NCBI GenBank assembly: GCA_049999765.1 | Contig: JBNGIQ010008246.1 | Coordinates: 1 to 64,000 of the forward strand | Reading direction: 5' to 3' | Source: Phaeoceros laevis | Lineage: Eukaryota; Anthocerotophyta; Anthocerotopsida; Notothyladales | Length of the DNA: 64,000 bases | Shown here: in pieces, positions 21,754-34,164 of the stretch | How positions within the stretch are numbered: the stretch's first letter is position 1 | Layout of the letters: every line of letters starts with the position of its first letter | Translations under genes and position numbers: made by a program | The notes under the pieces: model-generated | Told to the model about the DNA's origin: nothing | Databases searched by the model: none | Seen by the model: only the letters and a program-made list of their open reading frames with translations

Positions 21754-23306
21754 AACTTCGTCAGCATATACAGGACTTCCGCAGCCTGGAGAAAGCTCGT
21801 CCAAGATTGTCCAGTAATCTGTTGAATGCTTGTATTCCTGAAAAAGTAGCAACTACTTGATTAGCAGAGTCGGAGCAGTGGATGTTTTCAACAGGCTCAG
21901 GAAATTGTTGGAGCAATCTTACACTTCGTACAACACGGAGCAGGGGCAGGGATGCAAATGCAGCACCCTCCATTGGATCTGCACGCCACTCGGAGCTGCC
22001 GACCTCGGTGTACAGAGGCTCTATTTCCACCAAGTCCAGACACTGAGCAGAAAAACCCTCTCAGGAAATGGCTGTGCCAACTTCAGACTAGTCCTTCATT
22101 GACGACTGGTATTCACGGCGGGGCAGAGAGGGGAAAGCAAACAGAGACGAAGATGTAGTACCTCAACAGGCAACTTGGCACGGTCACCACGATCTGCAAA
22201 TCGAAGAGGAAAAGAGCTGAAGGCAGTGGACGCGGAAAAAAATGGAAATGTGAGCCAACACCCAGAACAGAGTGATGGAGTTGCGGACATGCTAGCAGGC
22301 TACATGTAGAGATCTACCTTTATTCCTCCCGACAAGGAGTCCTACACCTGATGCATCAGAAGACGATCACCGTTAGTTCTAGCATGCAAATATGCCGGAG
22401 CAACCTTCATTCAATGCATGAAACGAAAATTCCTTACCTTTTATCCGGCCATCACGGTGTTGAGCTCGAGCAGCATCCGACAGAGGATACTCGACTACAT
22501 CACCCACTTCAGCCTCCCTCTCAATCGGTTCCTCCCCGTCCCCAAGCACAGAGGAAGTCTCTGCCTCTGCTTTTGCAGCAGAGGAGGATCGTGCATCACC
22601 TTTTCTTGACCTAAGATGGCACGCCGAACAATTTCAGTACCGTTTGCCAGAGAGGCAAAAACTCTGAGCAACTCAGGGTCTCTGCCGAGTAGCCCGAAAT
22701 GACACATACTGGCGCTTGAAGGGCTTGAACTCGTCCCATGTTTCCCAGGCCTCCCATGCAGCAGATTTGCTCTTTGGTGGAGCCCCCTTCAGGCCTGCTG
22801 AGCCATGCTTATTGTAGATGGACCTCGTCTCCTCGTCAATGAGCACCTGGTATAGTTCCCCATATCTTCCTACATGAACATCACGCACATTCGCAAGATT
22901 TCCTCTTGACAGAAGTCGACACACAGGAAGACGCACTTACTCGACCAGAACACAAATGGTCACCAGAGGAAAGTGAGCACAGACACAGCAATCCGCTAGC
23001 AACCGACCTCGTAAGCAGTGCTGAGCTCCACAAAACGCTGCTGAGCGTCAGGATGCCGGCTGACATCAGGGTGGTGCTCCCGTGCCAGACGGCGGTAGGA
23101 AGTCTTCAGTTGCAATGGAGTGGCATCTCGCGGCACCTGGAAACACAGAGCATATGAGATTATTCCCCGCACATTTTTTTCCTCGAATGGGCTTGTTCGT
23201 ACGCGAAGGCGACTAACGGCACCTGGAGAACAGTGTAGTAGTCTGCCTCAGCCGTGGAGCAGCGCACAGAGAACAGGGAGGCCCGACAGCCCAGAGACGC
23301 CGCCAT
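21745..23306 (-). CDS. J-domain (DnaJ/HSP40) co-chaperone, organelle-type
   Basis: Type III J-protein that should stimulate ATP hydrolysis by an organellar HSP70. Eight exons. The protein starts [20 protein letters not shown], a short Arg/Ser-rich presequence, and the J domain follows directly: [33 protein letters not shown], shown here as adjoining stretches across the exon 1/2 junction, with the HPD tripeptide intact in exon 2. After the J domain come [15 protein letters not shown], an acidic Ser/Ala spacer, then [20 protein letters not shown] and [18 protein letters not shown], a conserved C-terminal region of a plant J-protein family of unknown client. No G/F region or zinc finger is present. 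The last exon ends VYADEVIL, its stop lying in a 30-bp tandem duplication. The gene is divergent from the HINT4-like gene, 520 bp away. Confidence 0.85.
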
Positions 23307-23826
23307 GGATGCTCAGCTCGTGCGGGTGAGCCCCCTGTTTCTTACTACAGGGATATGTGCATTCAAGGTAATGTCAAACAGGAATTTAGCCCGACCGACT
23401 AGTCCTGGAGCGTTAACCGCTGCGTGGAAGCATCGGAGCGCTGTGGACAGGCGCTCTTCAGGGTCCCCTGCGAGCTGGACAGCCGAGATCGTCCGATCTC
23501 ACTTCTATGTCAACATACCATATCGGACATACCGCAGGGATTGGATTCGATTGGATTGGTCATAGGTGCTGGATTTAGAGTTGGTTACAGTGGTTGGCGT
23601 CGTGAGAGACGTGGTTGAGATGAGACTTTGGGGTCGCTCTGGTTGTGAGTGTTGCTAGAGCTGTGGCCATGGAGGACTGGCAGCGGGATGCCGTCCTGTA
23701 CTGCACTGTGGATGCTTTGTCAGGTGTAGTGGCGGTTTCGATATCGTTTGAGGGGATGGCAGCTTCTGGATTCTTTTGGAGAGCTCGAACTTGGGATTCG
23801 TGAGGCTGTAGGCCCGGGGATCTCAG
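23307..23826. promoter_or_regulatory. shared divergent promoter interval
   Basis: About 520 bp separate the start codons of the J-domain gene (-) and the HINT4-like gene (+). Both promoters must lie here or in the leaders. I see no unambiguous TATA box. Confidence 0.5.
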
Positions 23827-25658
23827 ATGGAGGCTGCCAACAAGCGGGTCGCCAACATTCTCAGGCAACTTCTTCCTATCCCGCTCTCGGGGCCTGCTGA
23901 AGCGATTCATGAGCAGCCACGCGAACGCCAGGTGTCAGATGGCTCCTCGGTTGCGAACTTAGGGCGGAGAATGTTGGCACTTGAAGAATGCAGGTCTGAT
24001 GCGGAGAATGGAAATGCACTTCACTCTCAAAGTGGGGTGCTACCTGATGCCTGGAGAATCACTCCAATCTCCTTAGAGAGCTGCAGGGCGAAGGCCTTGG
24101 ATGAGAAAAGTAGAGGCTTTGCGTGCAGACTGCGAGGAGACAGTATAGAGCAAAGCACTAGTCTGGTTGCAAGCAATTCTGAGAAACGGTTTGTGGACAT
24201 TCAAGTGCCTGGAGCAGAACCAGGTTCAGGAAGTGCTAGATTACAGGAACTTAGGCTCGGGGTAGAGGGACTTGAAGCAGCAGCTGCTGCAAAGGAATCA
24301 AGGAATTATGAATCGGTAAGGAAGGGTGAAAGTTGTAGCATTTCAAGCACGGAAAAACAAGCGAGCAGAGAGTGGATTTGTTTCAGTTGTGAAAAGCGTG
24401 AAGGCCGGGAAACAGACGCTGTTCCAAAAGCACAATCTCTTGCTGTCGAAGGTCTGCGAGCTATGGGACTGAAGCAGCAGAGTTTGAGAGGACTGAGCAG
24501 TTTCCAACTTCCAGAGATGCCCAACCCTTTTCTACCTCCTCCACTAGTCGGGGTTTCTTCTTCTTCTTCGTCTTCTTCTTTGAGTGTCACCACCGAACCC
24601 GCAGAACCCATCACGGACAAGTGTATTTTCTGTGAGATAGTTAGAGGAAAGGCCCCTGCTTTCAAGGTACCATCCTCTATGCACAAAGTCCTTTCGTCGA
24701 AGTGGGGACAGCTATGCAGTTTGATGTTCGCTGTCTAACGTGGGGTAGTGTATTTTACAGCTCTATGAGGACGAGTTCTGCATATGCATACTGGATATCA
24801 ACCCCCTAGCTCACGGGTATGTGTACTCTGTTGGAACTTGTGATGCAGGCAGGTGCTTCTACTACTTGAAAATTTCTAAGGACGTGTGCTGCTGTTCACA
24901 GGCACTCTTTGGTAATTCCGAAGCTCCACTGCAAAAATCTACAAACAACTCCTCCTCGGGTAAGTCACTGACTGATCGTACTCTTTTGACCAAGTTTGAT
25001 CCATTAGAGCTTGTCCAAATCTGCCATGTTTTTTGGGTGGAGAAGTCAGTAAATCGTTGCCGCTCTTGCCTCCTGTGCAGATTGCAGCTGCTATGTGTGC
25101 AACTGTGCCTATTCTTAGTAAAGTTATCATGGAAGCTACAAACTGCGGTATCACCCATTTTTATGTTTTCTCCCCTGAGTTGCTTCTTTTATCTTCTTTG
25201 CGGGCGGGCAACATCATCAAACCTGCTTGCTGCTTACACTGAAGTATTGCTGCTGTGAATTCCAGACTCGTTCAACATGGTGGTTAACAGTGGTGCCGCG
25301 GCTGGCCAAGTTGTGCACCATGTAAGTCAAATCCTTGCAGTAGATGAAACTTGGAAAAGCTGAAAGTCACTAGGAAAGCAGGCAAGCAAGCATCAGCCCA
25401 TGTACCCATGTTCTGATCTCGGCCATGTGTGCAGACACACTACCACATCATTCCAAGATGCGACGGTGACGGACTCTGGCATTCGGAAGTGAGTTACCAG
25501 CTTTTGTGCATTGCTTGTCTAGCATGTAGTCTAGTTTGCCTGGGGATTCCAACTTGAAACTTTTATTTCTGCAGACGGCACCTCGAAGACCTTTCATGGG
25601 AGCAAACGAGGCAGCTGGTTTCGTCCGACTTGTGCGCAACAGACTGGCATACCTGTAA
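23827..25658 (+). CDS. HINT4: HIT-family protein, HINT4-like, with long N-terminal extension
   Basis: Histidine-triad nucleotide hydrolase of the HINT4 type; the Arabidopsis relative acts as an adenylylsulfatase/phosphorylase on adenosine 5'-phosphosulfate. Seven exons sum to 1,215 bp (404 aa). The HIT domain occupies the last ~130 aa: CIFCEIVRGKAPAFK, LYEDEFCICILDINPLAHGH, SLVIPKLHCKNL, DSFNMVVNSGAAAGQVVHH, and the triad HHTHYHIIPR, with all histidines present. The first ~265 residues are encoded in exon 1 in one open frame and have no recognisable domain; they include two CxxC-like spots (ICFSC, CIFC at the HIT start) and a serine run coded by a tct/tcg microsatellite. Arabidopsis HINT4 is only about 146 aa. 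A shorter protein could start at MPNPFLPPP (24519), so the extension may be leader or regulatory; codons upstream remain open from 23827. Confidence 0.85.
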
Positions 25659-28116
25659 CATGATCACTGTGTATTTTTGCCTGAAGTCACCTCCTAATCC
25701 TCATTAGGCCCAGTCATTATGTAGGCATTCTCCGTGCCTTTCCTGCTCTTTTTCATCGAAAGCGCTGTCATTCAGGACACGACCCCTCACGGAGAGTAAA
25801 CTTGTGTTTGTCATCTCCCCCCTTGAGGAGCTCCTGAGTCACATTCCTTCTTTCCACATGAGCAGACAGATGAAGCCAGAAAAGTCTAGATTGCGGAAGG
25901 ATGAGCCCACCCAAGAAGCACCTCCTTTCTTGGTGCCAGCTTTGCGCGGGGGAACTGCGTGGAGCAGATTGTTGCCCAGCCTGCTGGGACTCCTAGTCTA
26001 CATCCATTTGGGAGAGAGGAAAGGAGTCCCCGCCATTCAGTAAAGCACGTGTGGTGCCAATGGTTAAAGGGTAAGAAAGAGCAGAGAAGCTGGGAGTGAA
26101 GAAAGATGCGGGGGCCGGGTGCGCTTCTGGATTTTACTCAGAATGGAAGATCCATCCTACAGCAGTGTAGCAGACGATACTGCAAATGCCACACGCAATC
26201 CTACATACGTCGACAATGTAGAGAAAGGAAGCTGCTCACCGCTACAGTGCCTGCTCATCCATCAACAGGAGAGAAGAAAACAGGCCTATGTAGCTATCCC
26301 CACCCCCAAGGAGCCACGAGGCGCATATATTCAAAGGGGGGCCAATGGAGAAGAGCCAAGAAAAGAGCGCCCTAGAAGGGGTTCATAGACGTATGGCGAT
26401 GCCTGCGTACACGACTGCCAACACCCAAAGGCAGCCATCAGCAATAATACCCGGCGCATCTACGGCATACCGTTACAAGTGGCAGGCAATGCGATTATGG
26501 AGCACGCCCTCATCAATGCATTGACTTGTACCAAGGGGGCAAAAGGTAGCCGGGCTTCTCGCAGCAGGGGAAGAGGGAGCATATATACTGTATGCACGCG
26601 CCGTTAAGAGCAGCGCTGACTTCACCAGAATTTCATGGCTTCCATCGTGCAGAGCACAGGCTTCCCACAAGGAATGTCAGCAGCAGCATCTCATCCGCAA
26701 CGCATTCATCCACTCATTCATGCATTCATTGATTCGTCTATTCAACTTGCCTAGTCTAGTCTAGCCCCTGCACACCACACCTGTCTACAAACAGATCCTT
26801 TCCTTTTGCTCCTTTCTGTAGGTAAAGCTACCATAAGTCTAAGATATAAGGCCAAGCGCAGGAGCAGGGCATGCGCATGCAAACCGCAGCTTCCTCCCCC
26901 TTTCTTGCAACTTGGGAGAGATGAGTTTCTGAGACAAACAGACAGCATTTTCAGATCCTTCTTCTTTGTCCAGTAAGCTCACTTGCGAACTGAATCTCTT
27001 TCGCTTATCGAGAAAGTACGAGAACCCAACGAAGTAGTCTAGTGGACGGAGATGTTGTCAAACGCCCAAAGTGGATTCACAACAGTTGCAGTTGCAGAGA
27101 GGACATCGAATGAGTAGGAGACCATGCTTGGTGGATGCCGGGAAACGCAGCAGCTTTGGTTTACTTGAATGGAGCAATCTTATACGAGCTCGAGGCATCA
27201 CTCGTTGGTGACGTTACATTGTTTATTGCAGACTAGTACAATAAGAAACAACAACAGAGTCTGTCAGATTGGCTTTTGCATGCTCTGCGATGCCAGCACC
27301 TTTGCTGCAGTCCAGTTCAGGATTGCACAGGTATCATCAGTAGGCCACAATTCATCCATACTTCAACTATATTTCTGCTACAGTAAAACTTGTAGGCACA
27401 AGAAAGAGTACTGTGTGTGAGCATCCCTCGAAAGAAACACACACACACACACACTCCAGCCTAACATGCAGATGTAATGTCCGCCATATTAGCTAGTGGC
27501 AGTAGAACTGCACTCTCATAGTTCGCCACAGGGGGCGATAAAATTGAATGTTATCAGTACACATATTGCACACCTGATGCTCACCGGGTGTGACAAAGCT
27601 ATCCTACATAAATCTCTCATCAGTCTGAGCCCAAGATGGTTCCTGGTTGCTCTCGTTATGCTCCGAGGGTGGTTAGTGGAGAAATATACAAACGCAGTAG
27701 GGGATAAAGAAATCTTGCATAGACTGCTAGACCTGTGTTGTAGAGAAGCTTTTGCTTGCTTGCTTGGCATTGCCGGCTCCTCATGAATGATCCCTCAGAA
27801 GCAGAAGCTGCTTGATGAGTACTGAAACAGTAGAGGAGTAGTAGAATTGGAAAACTTTGAAGCTCCCTCCTTTGGTGTGGCAGTGCAAGCCGTGCTACAC
27901 AGGCTATTGCGCCGCAATCCAAGATACCTTCTCAATGTACGACCTCCTGCAAGGAACAAGCAGTTCAACACGGCATTTGAGAAAGTATGGCCAAGGTTTT
28001 CAGGAAGGGCGCCCACACTGCACTGCCTTGGTGTGACATTATACAATCTTGACAAATTCCCATCCTTGGAAGGAGAGCTCTGGGGATTAAGTGATTCATG
28101 ACAAAGAATTTGAAAG
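25659..28116. other. 2.4-kb stretch without a supported gene
   Basis: Only short unrelated open frames. A (CA)9 microsatellite lies at 27437-27454. No RNA gene is recognised. Confidence 0.5.
27437..27454. repeat. (AC)9 microsatellite
   Basis: Uninterrupted dinucleotide run between aaagaa and tccagc. Confidence 0.97.
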
Positions 28117-29069
28117 TCACCTGGCGTCTAATTGGTCGGAGCCAGCACTTCTTGCGACCTCAGTGTAGTTGGCCTCCACCTTGTCAGAAGGCCTCGTCTG
28201 GTCGGTCCACTTGGGCAGCTCGATGAAGAGTCTCAAGGCCTGAAAGAAGATTGTCAGACAGACCACCTTGGCAGATATTGCAACAAAAAGACCGCATCCA
28301 TCTGGAGCGAATTGGAAATGGCAGAATACCCAGGCAATAGACGACCAAGAGTGTTGCCCACCTGGATGTGCAACGTCTCGTCCAGGGTGAAGCGGTGGTA
28401 CATGCCAGGAGGCAGTATGACGAAGTCGCCTCGGGTGATTTTGAGGCGAATCCACTGGTCATTCAGATCCCTGACGTCGAAGTAGCCGGTGCCGTCGAGC
28501 ACGAACCGGATCTCCTCGCAGGCGTGCAGATGCTCCACAAAGAAGTGGCGCGCCTTATCCTCAAACTTGTCAATTTTTCCAGGGGCAACTGTCACCACAT
28601 CCTGCCATTTGAACCGCAAGAAAACGTCTTATCAGGTTATCAGTTCGGCGAATCGGGCACACAACACGTCTTCTTCTCTTCTTTCGAGGAGGGAAGATGC
28701 TTTCTTCTACAGCGGAGGAGGGGGTGGAGTTCTTGAAGCAAGTTGTGCTTACCCAGTGGTTGTACCCGCGTTCTCTCTTGATCGTCTCCAGAAGCGGGTT
28801 GTCCAGGTAGGAGTCGGCGTCCAGTTTCCATACCAAAATTCCGAGCTCTGCAAACTCAATCCAATCAGTCCTGAAGGCTTGATGAATTTCGGCAGAGAAG
28901 AAATGCATCCGCCACTTGACAGATCGCCTCGGCCGCAAAGCTTACCGCGAATCTGCTCCGGTGTGACGGGCTGGTTGGGAGTGAATTGGTGAGGGGTTGT
29001 TTGGTCGTCTCCGCCGTCGGGATTGTAGTACCAGGCCTCCGAGTCAGCCTGCAACATGAAATGAGGCAT
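28117..29069 (-). CDS. ARD: acireductone dioxygenase, divergent
   Basis: Fe/Ni-dependent cupin enzyme of the methionine salvage (Yang) cycle that oxidises acireductone to the 2-keto acid precursor of methionine and formate. Four exons, 28946-29069, 28753-28847, 28362-28601 and 28117-28239, sum to 582 bp (193 aa). Motifs: ELGILVWKLDADSY, then FFVEHLHACEEIRFVLDG with the HxH and Glu ligands, GYFDVRDLNDQWIRL, and PPGMYHRFTLDE with the last His ligand. The C-terminal part (LRLFIELPKWTDQTRPSD) follows the family's RLFVGEPVWTPYNRP but is diverged, as is the N-terminus (ADSEAWYYNPDGG). Start: ATG at 29069 is in frame and gives a normal-length enzyme, but a good acceptor (tgttgcag) lies 21 bp later, so an upstream first exon is possible. 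Confidence 0.85.
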
Positions 29070-29140
29070 CGTCAATTTGTGACTCCCATAATGGACTCTT
29101 CCCCTCTGCAGGAGTTGAACAAAACAGCGCTGCTACCCTG

Positions 29141-29158
29141 CTAGCTAGCTAGCTAGCT
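29141..29158. repeat. (CTAG)n microsatellite
   Basis: Four and a half units of ctag in the intergenic region upstream of the acireductone dioxygenase gene. Confidence 0.95.
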
Positions 29159-31736
29159 GATCCCCCATGCTTTGCCACCTGAGACTCTGTCCTGTGCAAC
29201 ATTCCATGACCCAAACACAACAACAAGGCCTGTCCCAGCCAGCCTGCTAGTGCAATTGCCTCCACCCATTTTGCTAGCTGCTTCCTCCTCCTCGGGAGGG
29301 AACTGGCAAAGCAACAAGGCAGCCTGCTAACAATATCACCCAAAGCAGCGCATTCCTCATCAAGCCACGCACCAGGGGAATGTGTTCCATTGCTTCCTCA
29401 AGCACGCTGGCAAGTGGCGCTACCAGCGACACAGGTCTGAGGCGCTCCAAGTCTGAGGAGCCAGCAAGTGGCTGGAGTGCGAACTCACTACACCAGCAGG
29501 TGTGGTGGCCGGCTGGCTGACTTCGCCAGATGCTTGCTAGCATGCAAGCAAGCGCGAGGATGGCGGAGCTAGGCGCAAGAGGGAAAGCTAGCTCGCGCAG
29601 CAGAGAGAGAAGCGCAACGGCTGGCTGGCTGGCTGCAAGTGGCACTCCCTGTTTGGGAGGAGCAGCAGAAGAAGGAGAAGGAGAAGAAGCAGCACAGGAC
29701 CGAAGAAGAGACGAGAAGGGAACAGGGAGTGTGGCGCTGCGCTGGAGCAGACTGCCGTGTATGTCAGGAGGCGATGGTTGTGGGGAATGTGCGAGTGGGT
29801 GAGTGATATGTAGTGGGGGCCCCTGCCCTGGAAAGACGCCCGGCCGGCGGGGATGGCAAGCAAAGCCAGGCCAGACCAGACCAGACCAAACCAAGCACCA
29901 GCACAGAGCTGGATGCTACACCCACACACAAACACAACAACAGGAACAGGGAGGGACGGAGGGAGGAGAGAGGCGTGCCTTGTGTTCCGTTGTTTTTTGA
30001 GACGCTTTGGGTTGCGAGGGACGGAGGGAGAGGGAGAGACGAGGAGGGATGGTTTTACAGGGTCGTGGCGGACATGGTAAAAAGATTGCGCGCAATCCGT
30101 CAGTGCCTCCAACCCGGTGACCAATGCGGGTGCAGATAGGTGCCGCAGGCGAGGGCAGAGAGGCGCAGGAGGCAGGGACAGAGGCAATGCAGCAGCAGAG
30201 GGAGAAGGAGAGGGCCACCAAGCAAGCCTGTTAGCGACTGGGGATGAGCTCTGCCTCGCAACCGGACAAAACCGCTAGCCTCCCTCCCGGCTATATGGGG
30301 CCCGGCTCTGCTGCTGCCCCTCTCATCACAGATGAGCTCCAACTACAGTGCGCTCCCCTTCCCTTTCTCCTCTCATCTACCCCAGCCAGCCAGCCAGCCA
30401 TCCAATTTACTCCTCTCCTCTTCTCCCGAGGCAAGCAAAGTGCTCAGCGAGGGAGGGATTGAGAGGGAGGGAGGTACTGTAGAAGAAGCCGCAGTCTGCT
30501 CTACATCTCTGCTACCCTACGCTGTAGGAACACGTATCAAGCCTGGGAAACCGCCACATCTGTCCGTTCCCTGCTCGTTCCTCTCGCTGATCACGCTTGT
30601 ACAAGCAGCAGTTAAACTTTTTGCCGGCAGCTGCGTGGGGCTGTGTGTGATCTTCTGCTATCTATCCTGCACCAAGATCAGCAGTGCCAGAGTCTGTGGA
30701 ACCGAGTGAGATATGGGCATCATGAAAATTCCTTCCTTCCGACTGCCTGCCTGCCCGCCCGCCCTGGATTCATGAGAGCAGGAAAAAAAGTGGGGGAAAT
30801 TACACAACCAGTAGTCAAGATTCCTTTCCTTGAGCAGGAGGAGAGGAGCCATATTCATTCCCCCATCGGACAAACAATCACACACGGAGAAACTGTTGCT
30901 GTGACGGTTGTTGGCCTGCCGGCCGCAGACTTCTAGTAGAGGGGATCCGCATCAACGTAAAATGAGGTGACGCCCGCTTTAAGTCACCCCCTGAGGATCT
31001 CAAGCAACGAGAATTTGTGCTGGATTGCCTAAAATAAACACCGGGATTGCTCACCTGATGCCGATTCGGAAGCCCCTTGTTGCTGCTTCGTGTGCCATGA
31101 CGCAGTGCTCATCTGTTGATCCTCCTGGGGCTCTGATTCCTTGCCATTGTCTTTTCAGGCTCCCAAAATTCTTGGCTTTGGCCATTTGATGCTTCTCTGA
31201 GTCCGCTGTTGTCACGGATGGCCCTGGACTACGGAAGCCTGAGACCTGGACGGCCCATATCAGGTGGGTACCCTCCCTTTGCATCATTGTTCAGGTAAAA
31301 TCGGTACCGGCCTGGTGTATCGTACTTTCGTCTTCTTGTCTAGCTTAAAAAACTGAACGCACCTCACCAAGGCTCACATGCACATGCTCTGGGATGCTCT
31401 GGGACCTGTTCACCTCCTAATTGGCCAACCGTTGAATAGTATTAGTGGTGATTCTTTACAATTTCAGTTTGTCCAAAGGAAACTGTTGTTCCAAAGTATG
31501 GTACACGGCCGTATTCATGTAGCGCATAGACCCCATAGCCACTTAAACTCCATAGGCTCCAAGACAAATAAGACTTTTCCAACAATGTGATGATACCAAG
31601 ATGGGCGGGCCTTTCGGAATTACTTGGAAGGAGCAATTCCCATCCTGGATTCCCAAGTCTAAGTGGGTTGGCCACCACAAACCATGACCACAACAATCAA
31701 GGGACCTTTCTACAAAGGGTTACCCCTACATATTTA

Positions 31737-31833
31737 GCTAGCAATCATTCATATCTCTCATCGTTTGTGACACCAGCAATTGAACATCTAAGGCTAATCT
31801 AGCATTCATTCATATCTCTCATTGTTTGTGACA
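31737..31833. repeat. ~33-bp direct repeat pair
   Basis: The block attcatatctctcatcgttt followed by gtgaca occurs near 31746 and again near 31809, with one base difference, about 64 bp apart. Confidence 0.8.
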
Positions 31834-32310
31834 GTTCACGTAAAACATAATGGATCACTCTATGTTTCCATCTATTTCTACCCATCTTGATTACACCATT
31901 ATGTAGATATGTATGTTCAACTTGGTGTGACACATCATATAGATTCCATGTGAAGTTTATGGGAAGTTTAATCAAGGGATGGAAGTATCTAGGATTGTTG
32001 TCTCAAAGTTCTTTCAAGGTAGTATTTGGGAAAAAAAGAATTATGAAGGAAAGGGGGAACTCTTAAAATTGAAGAAAAAGAGTTAAAGAGTTATGAAGGA
32101 AGGGGAGGCTCCTCTAAACAACCTCTTGTTAAATGGAGCACACAAATCAACTCCAACTAGGTTCACTATCCAGTAGCTAGACACTCATGTAGGTAACTAG
32201 AATTTGTGCTAGGGTAGTGCTAGGGTGGGAAAACAAGAATTGCTAATGCTTAAGACAAAGTAAAAGTGCCAAAAAATTAAAAAAACTCCTTTTAAAAGGA
32301 GAAGAAACTT

Positions 32311-32515
32311 TATTATGTGGTGAAGATCCTTGGTAATTGAAGAATCTATGAGAGTTCTTCAATAAAGGTGCTTTTGACCTTTCAATATACCAGAAGTCTT
32401 CATTATGTGGTGAGGATCCGTGGTAATTGAAAAATGTGTGAGAGTTCTTGACTAGAGAGCTTTTGACCTTTCCATTAGAGCTTTTGACCTTTCAATATAC
32501 TAGAAGAATAATGAA
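32311..32515. repeat. ~90-bp tandem duplication
   Basis: The unit tattatgtggtgaagatcc ... cttttgacctttcaatata occurs at 32311-32397 and again, slightly longer, at 32401-32512. The second copy contains an extra internal cttttgacctttc. Confidence 0.85.
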
Positions 32516-32559
32516 AGGTTGTGCTTAGCATCTACTAAGAGTCTCTTTGAATCTATGGA

Positions 32560-33170
32560 AGGTGAACCTTGTATCCATGGCCATAAAGACTATTGGTTTG
32601 AGTGTTCTTTGACTCCTTACTAAGAGTCTAAAGTTGAGAGTCCTTGGAGTACCTTCTGGGCACATGGAGACCCATATAAGAGTCTTGTGGAGCCTTCTAC
32701 GGTGTCCTATGCAAGAGTCCTTGTTTGAGTGTCCTACGCGAGAGCCCTTTTAGAGTTCCTAGTCATATGTGAGAGATTCTCCTTGAGTTCCATGCAAGAG
32801 TCCTTCCACAATGTCCTATGCGAAAGTCCTTCTAGAGTCCCTAATCCTATGTGGGAGTTTCTCACTTCCCAAGAGTTCCTACTCCCATGAAGGAGTCATT
32901 CTAAGGTCTTAGTCCTGAGAGTGCTTCCAAAGGGCTTTCGTGCTTCCAAAGGGCTTTCGAGAGTGTTGAAGCTGCTAGTGGAAGGCTTTCCTTGAGAGTG
33001 TTGGGGATGCTAGTGGAAGCCTTACGGTCTCTTTGTTGGAGTGAATCTTTTGTCATCAGCACATATGCACTAACAAAAGGAAATGCGTAGTTCACACATT
33101 TGCTCCACATGGAAGCACAAAAGCCTTGGAGAGTCCTCTCGAGAGAGTTGGGATGCTAGCGGAAGGGTCA
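32560..33170. repeat. degenerate short-unit repeat block
   Basis: Many diverged copies of agagtcctt-, cctatgcgagagtcctt- and gttggggatgctagtggaag-like units. A perfect 19-bp tandem pair (gtgcttccaaagggctttc) lies near 32921-32960. No coding frame. Confidence 0.65.
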
Positions 33171-34136
33171 CTTCATCACCAGCACACTATGTCACAATGA
33201 AATACATTTGCTCCACATGTAACCGCAGGGTTAGCGAAGTCCACATGTTGGTGAGCTTGCCAATTTTGTAATCTGAAGAGGACAAGAGTCGAGTTTCTGG
33301 ATATGCATCCACTGCGAAGGGCCACATGGACAGCCTCTCTCATGTGGCTGACAGTTTTCAATCCTGCCATTCAGAAAAAGGCGACGAGTGGGTTCTTGTC
33401 GGGGCCACGGCAGGCGATTTTTCTGTGATTACATACTCCGACGGAACCAGGAGAGAACTGCTTACGGCAGACCCTGCCCTAGATCCGTTTCCGTTATTAC
33501 CTACCGTGTTGCTGGTACTGCATGTACTTGCCGCCCCCCTCCAGGACACAACGGACACAACGCACCCCCTTCCCTTTCCCGTCACCGGCGCCACCGGCTG
33601 GCATATTCCCCGTCTGCCCTCCTAATAAGCCCTAATGGGTCCCATTGGCCCGGGTTTTGGTTGGCTCCTGTTGGCCGGCCTAGGATAGGAGCATCCCCCT
33701 TGACGTCACGCTCCACTGCTGTGCCTCGCCCACGCGCTCTACGTACGGCGTATGGACCAAACCTACCTTCCTACCACCACATCCATACATATGATGTGCC
33801 TCCCATCGTCATGAATGAAAGAGTTGTACACATACCGGTAGTATGTGTAATCGTTTGATCATGATGGGACGTGGACGTTAACCGCGCGGTTACGGGCAGC
33901 TCGTCGTGGCCCGGCAGTCGAGGCTTAGGCTGCCCGGGCACCCGCCCAGATACTTATGGTGCGCCCATGTTCCGCATGTTCTCTCCACCATATATACAGT
34001 TTTCTAAAAATACGTCCCCACCCGCAAAACTGACAAAACCTAACGTCGTTTCCGACTGCCGGGCTGCCCATGTCCCCGTGGGCGCCACGTTGGGCAGGGC
34101 GCCCAACTGCCGCAGCTCGTTGCGCACGAGGCGGGG

Positions 34137-34164
34137 TGGACGGACGGACGGACGGACGGACGGA
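34137..34164. repeat. (GGAC)n microsatellite
   Basis: About seven units of ggac in a GC-rich patch. Confidence 0.95.

Noticed and set aside
29588-30187. long open frames on both strands in a GC-rich patch
   Set aside because: Low-complexity Pro/Leu/Ser composition from simple repeats; overlapping frames on both strands are equally long.
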